DNA of 64,000 nt, from assembly GCF_021155775.2 (NCBI RefSeq), contig NC_060234.1, forward strand, positions 22,190,026 to 22,254,025, written 5' to 3'. Made by a program: the position numbers and the translations under genes. Below are positions 63,024 through 64,000 of the stretch, one piece after another. The notes under the pieces were generated by a model. It did not search any database and was not told where the DNA came from. It worked only from the letters and a program-made list of their open reading frames with translations. How positions within the stretch are numbered: position 1 is the stretch's first letter; each line of letters begins with the position of its first letter. This DNA comes from Neodiprion pinetum. Taxonomy: Eukaryota > Arthropoda > Insecta > Hymenoptera > Diprionidae.

Positions 63024-64000
63024 TGGTGATTCCGTCGATCATTGCGAAGGACGCTCCGATCGTTCAAATTCTTATTGCACAGTGTCGCTACAAACGCTAC
63101 AAATGCTCTTTTTTTGTTACTGCTGCTAACGGATATTTCTATTATTATTACAAGCTCACACCCACGTGCATATGGCGCGAATCCGCTTCCGGTTTGACGG
63201 TTCGGTCCCATTTTTACAGTTGCATTATATCGCGAGTACACCGCAGCTGCCACAAGCTCACTTACCCTGCCTAGTCGACTCGAGACCGAGCTCGACTAAA
63301 GACGAAACAGAAAAAGGCGATTACAGCTTGGATAGAAACAGTTTTTAATTTATCATTCACACGTGTATACCGACTGCACTCGTATCCATCGTCAACCAAG
63401 CCCTGATGCGGACGGTCGTAATAAAAACAATCCGAGTAGGCGCACTTGAGACACGGACGATGAAACAGCAGAAAGAGAGGGAAAGGAGCTTACGGAACGA
63501 ATAAATGGATGAATGAACAAAGAATTGTTTCGGTCGACGCCAAATGAATTTGTACCCATCTTTAGGTCGAATAAATGGTAATCCACGACTAACAATAAGA
63601 GGGGACAAATTCCCATGTCTCGGAATTTTCAAACGTTCCGTTCAGAAATGTTTCTCAGGTCAGAAAAACATGTCCCATCGATTCATAACTCAATAACCCC
63701 CTCCACCCTCTCCAGCGGTTAAAAAATGACACCTTACAAAATCGATTTTTTATCTCAAGACTCGATTGACGGATCCTTATGAAAAAAATTATGGGTATGC
63801 ATTACCAAAAGAGCTCTTATTTAAATTAATTTAGGCGCGAGGGCTACTTCCAAGTTTGCGAATGGCGCGCCACGTCTAAAATTACGAATATTTTTGTACC
63901 CTGTATATGAGAGCTTTGAGTTGATGAAATGTACTCCAGTGCGAAATATAACAAGTCGTAACAAGTTTTTATTTTATTTTTTTAGTTCATCATCAAGACA

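Larger units (their letters stand above)
60605..64000. other. Right-hand gene-free stretch
   Basis: Holds the X-box-like site and repeat B copy 2. A GGTTCGATACC word at about 60715 resembles a tRNA B box but no tRNA folds around it. Nothing further is recognised. Confidence 0.5.

Overview
This is a window of AT-rich eukaryotic nuclear DNA, almost certainly from an insect and most likely a hymenopteran. Evidence for this is three short-intron, spliced, arthropod-type genes, GT-AG introns of about 50 to 1,850 bp, and a dense background of small inverted-repeat (foldback) elements. Order and species are inference from gene type and texture, not from a database match. No bacterial features (operons, Shine-Dalgarno sites, CRISPR) are present.

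Three protein-coding genes can be supported. (1) 20061-21791, minus strand: a two-exon gene for a small secreted protein with the 12-cysteine insulin-like growth factor binding (IGFBP N-terminal) domain, of the arthropod single-IGFBP-domain (SIBD / 'venom protein 302-like') type. (2) 48752-53291, minus strand: a six-exon gene for a secreted, cysteine-free 469-residue protein that looks like two consecutive TULIP modules of the group-7 mite-allergen / JHBP type, followed by an acidic tail. (3) 58067-60582, plus strand: a seven-exon gene for a coiled-coil ciliary protein with a DUF4200 region, best matched by family memory to CFAP100/CCDC37, with a very acidic Glu-rich C-terminus and a canonical AATAAA just after the stop. 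The three genes have no evident functional link: two encode secreted proteins and one an axonemal protein.

The rest (roughly 1-20060, 22000-48700, 53300-58000, 60610-64000) has no gene I can support. It holds microsatellites, degenerate short-period arrays and several recognisable families of dispersed or foldback repeats. These are a TTAA-flanked MITE (14032-14506); a 1.3-kb inverted repeat with a nested 231-bp insertion flanked by a 5-bp duplication (5340-6700); a three-copy foldback family (about 23957-24405, 38944-39225, 51908-52405); a second three-copy family (29815-29975, 32296-32712, 44221-44650); a two-copy family (27313-27850, 62438-63023); a foldback with 28-bp internal repeats (38213-38806); and two elements with Penelope-like GAAACGT motifs and inverted ends (42397-43188, 45837-46052). 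Long gaps may be introns or regulatory deserts of neighbouring genes outside the window; a few GC-richer islands with TAATTA cores could be conserved enhancers.

Nothing here proves a new biological system. The items most worth a second look are the tandem-TULIP protein, the hammerhead-like structure at 45934-45976, the nested insertion with its empty-site paralogue, and the two unusual short-period arrays (11262-11735 and 28915-29480).
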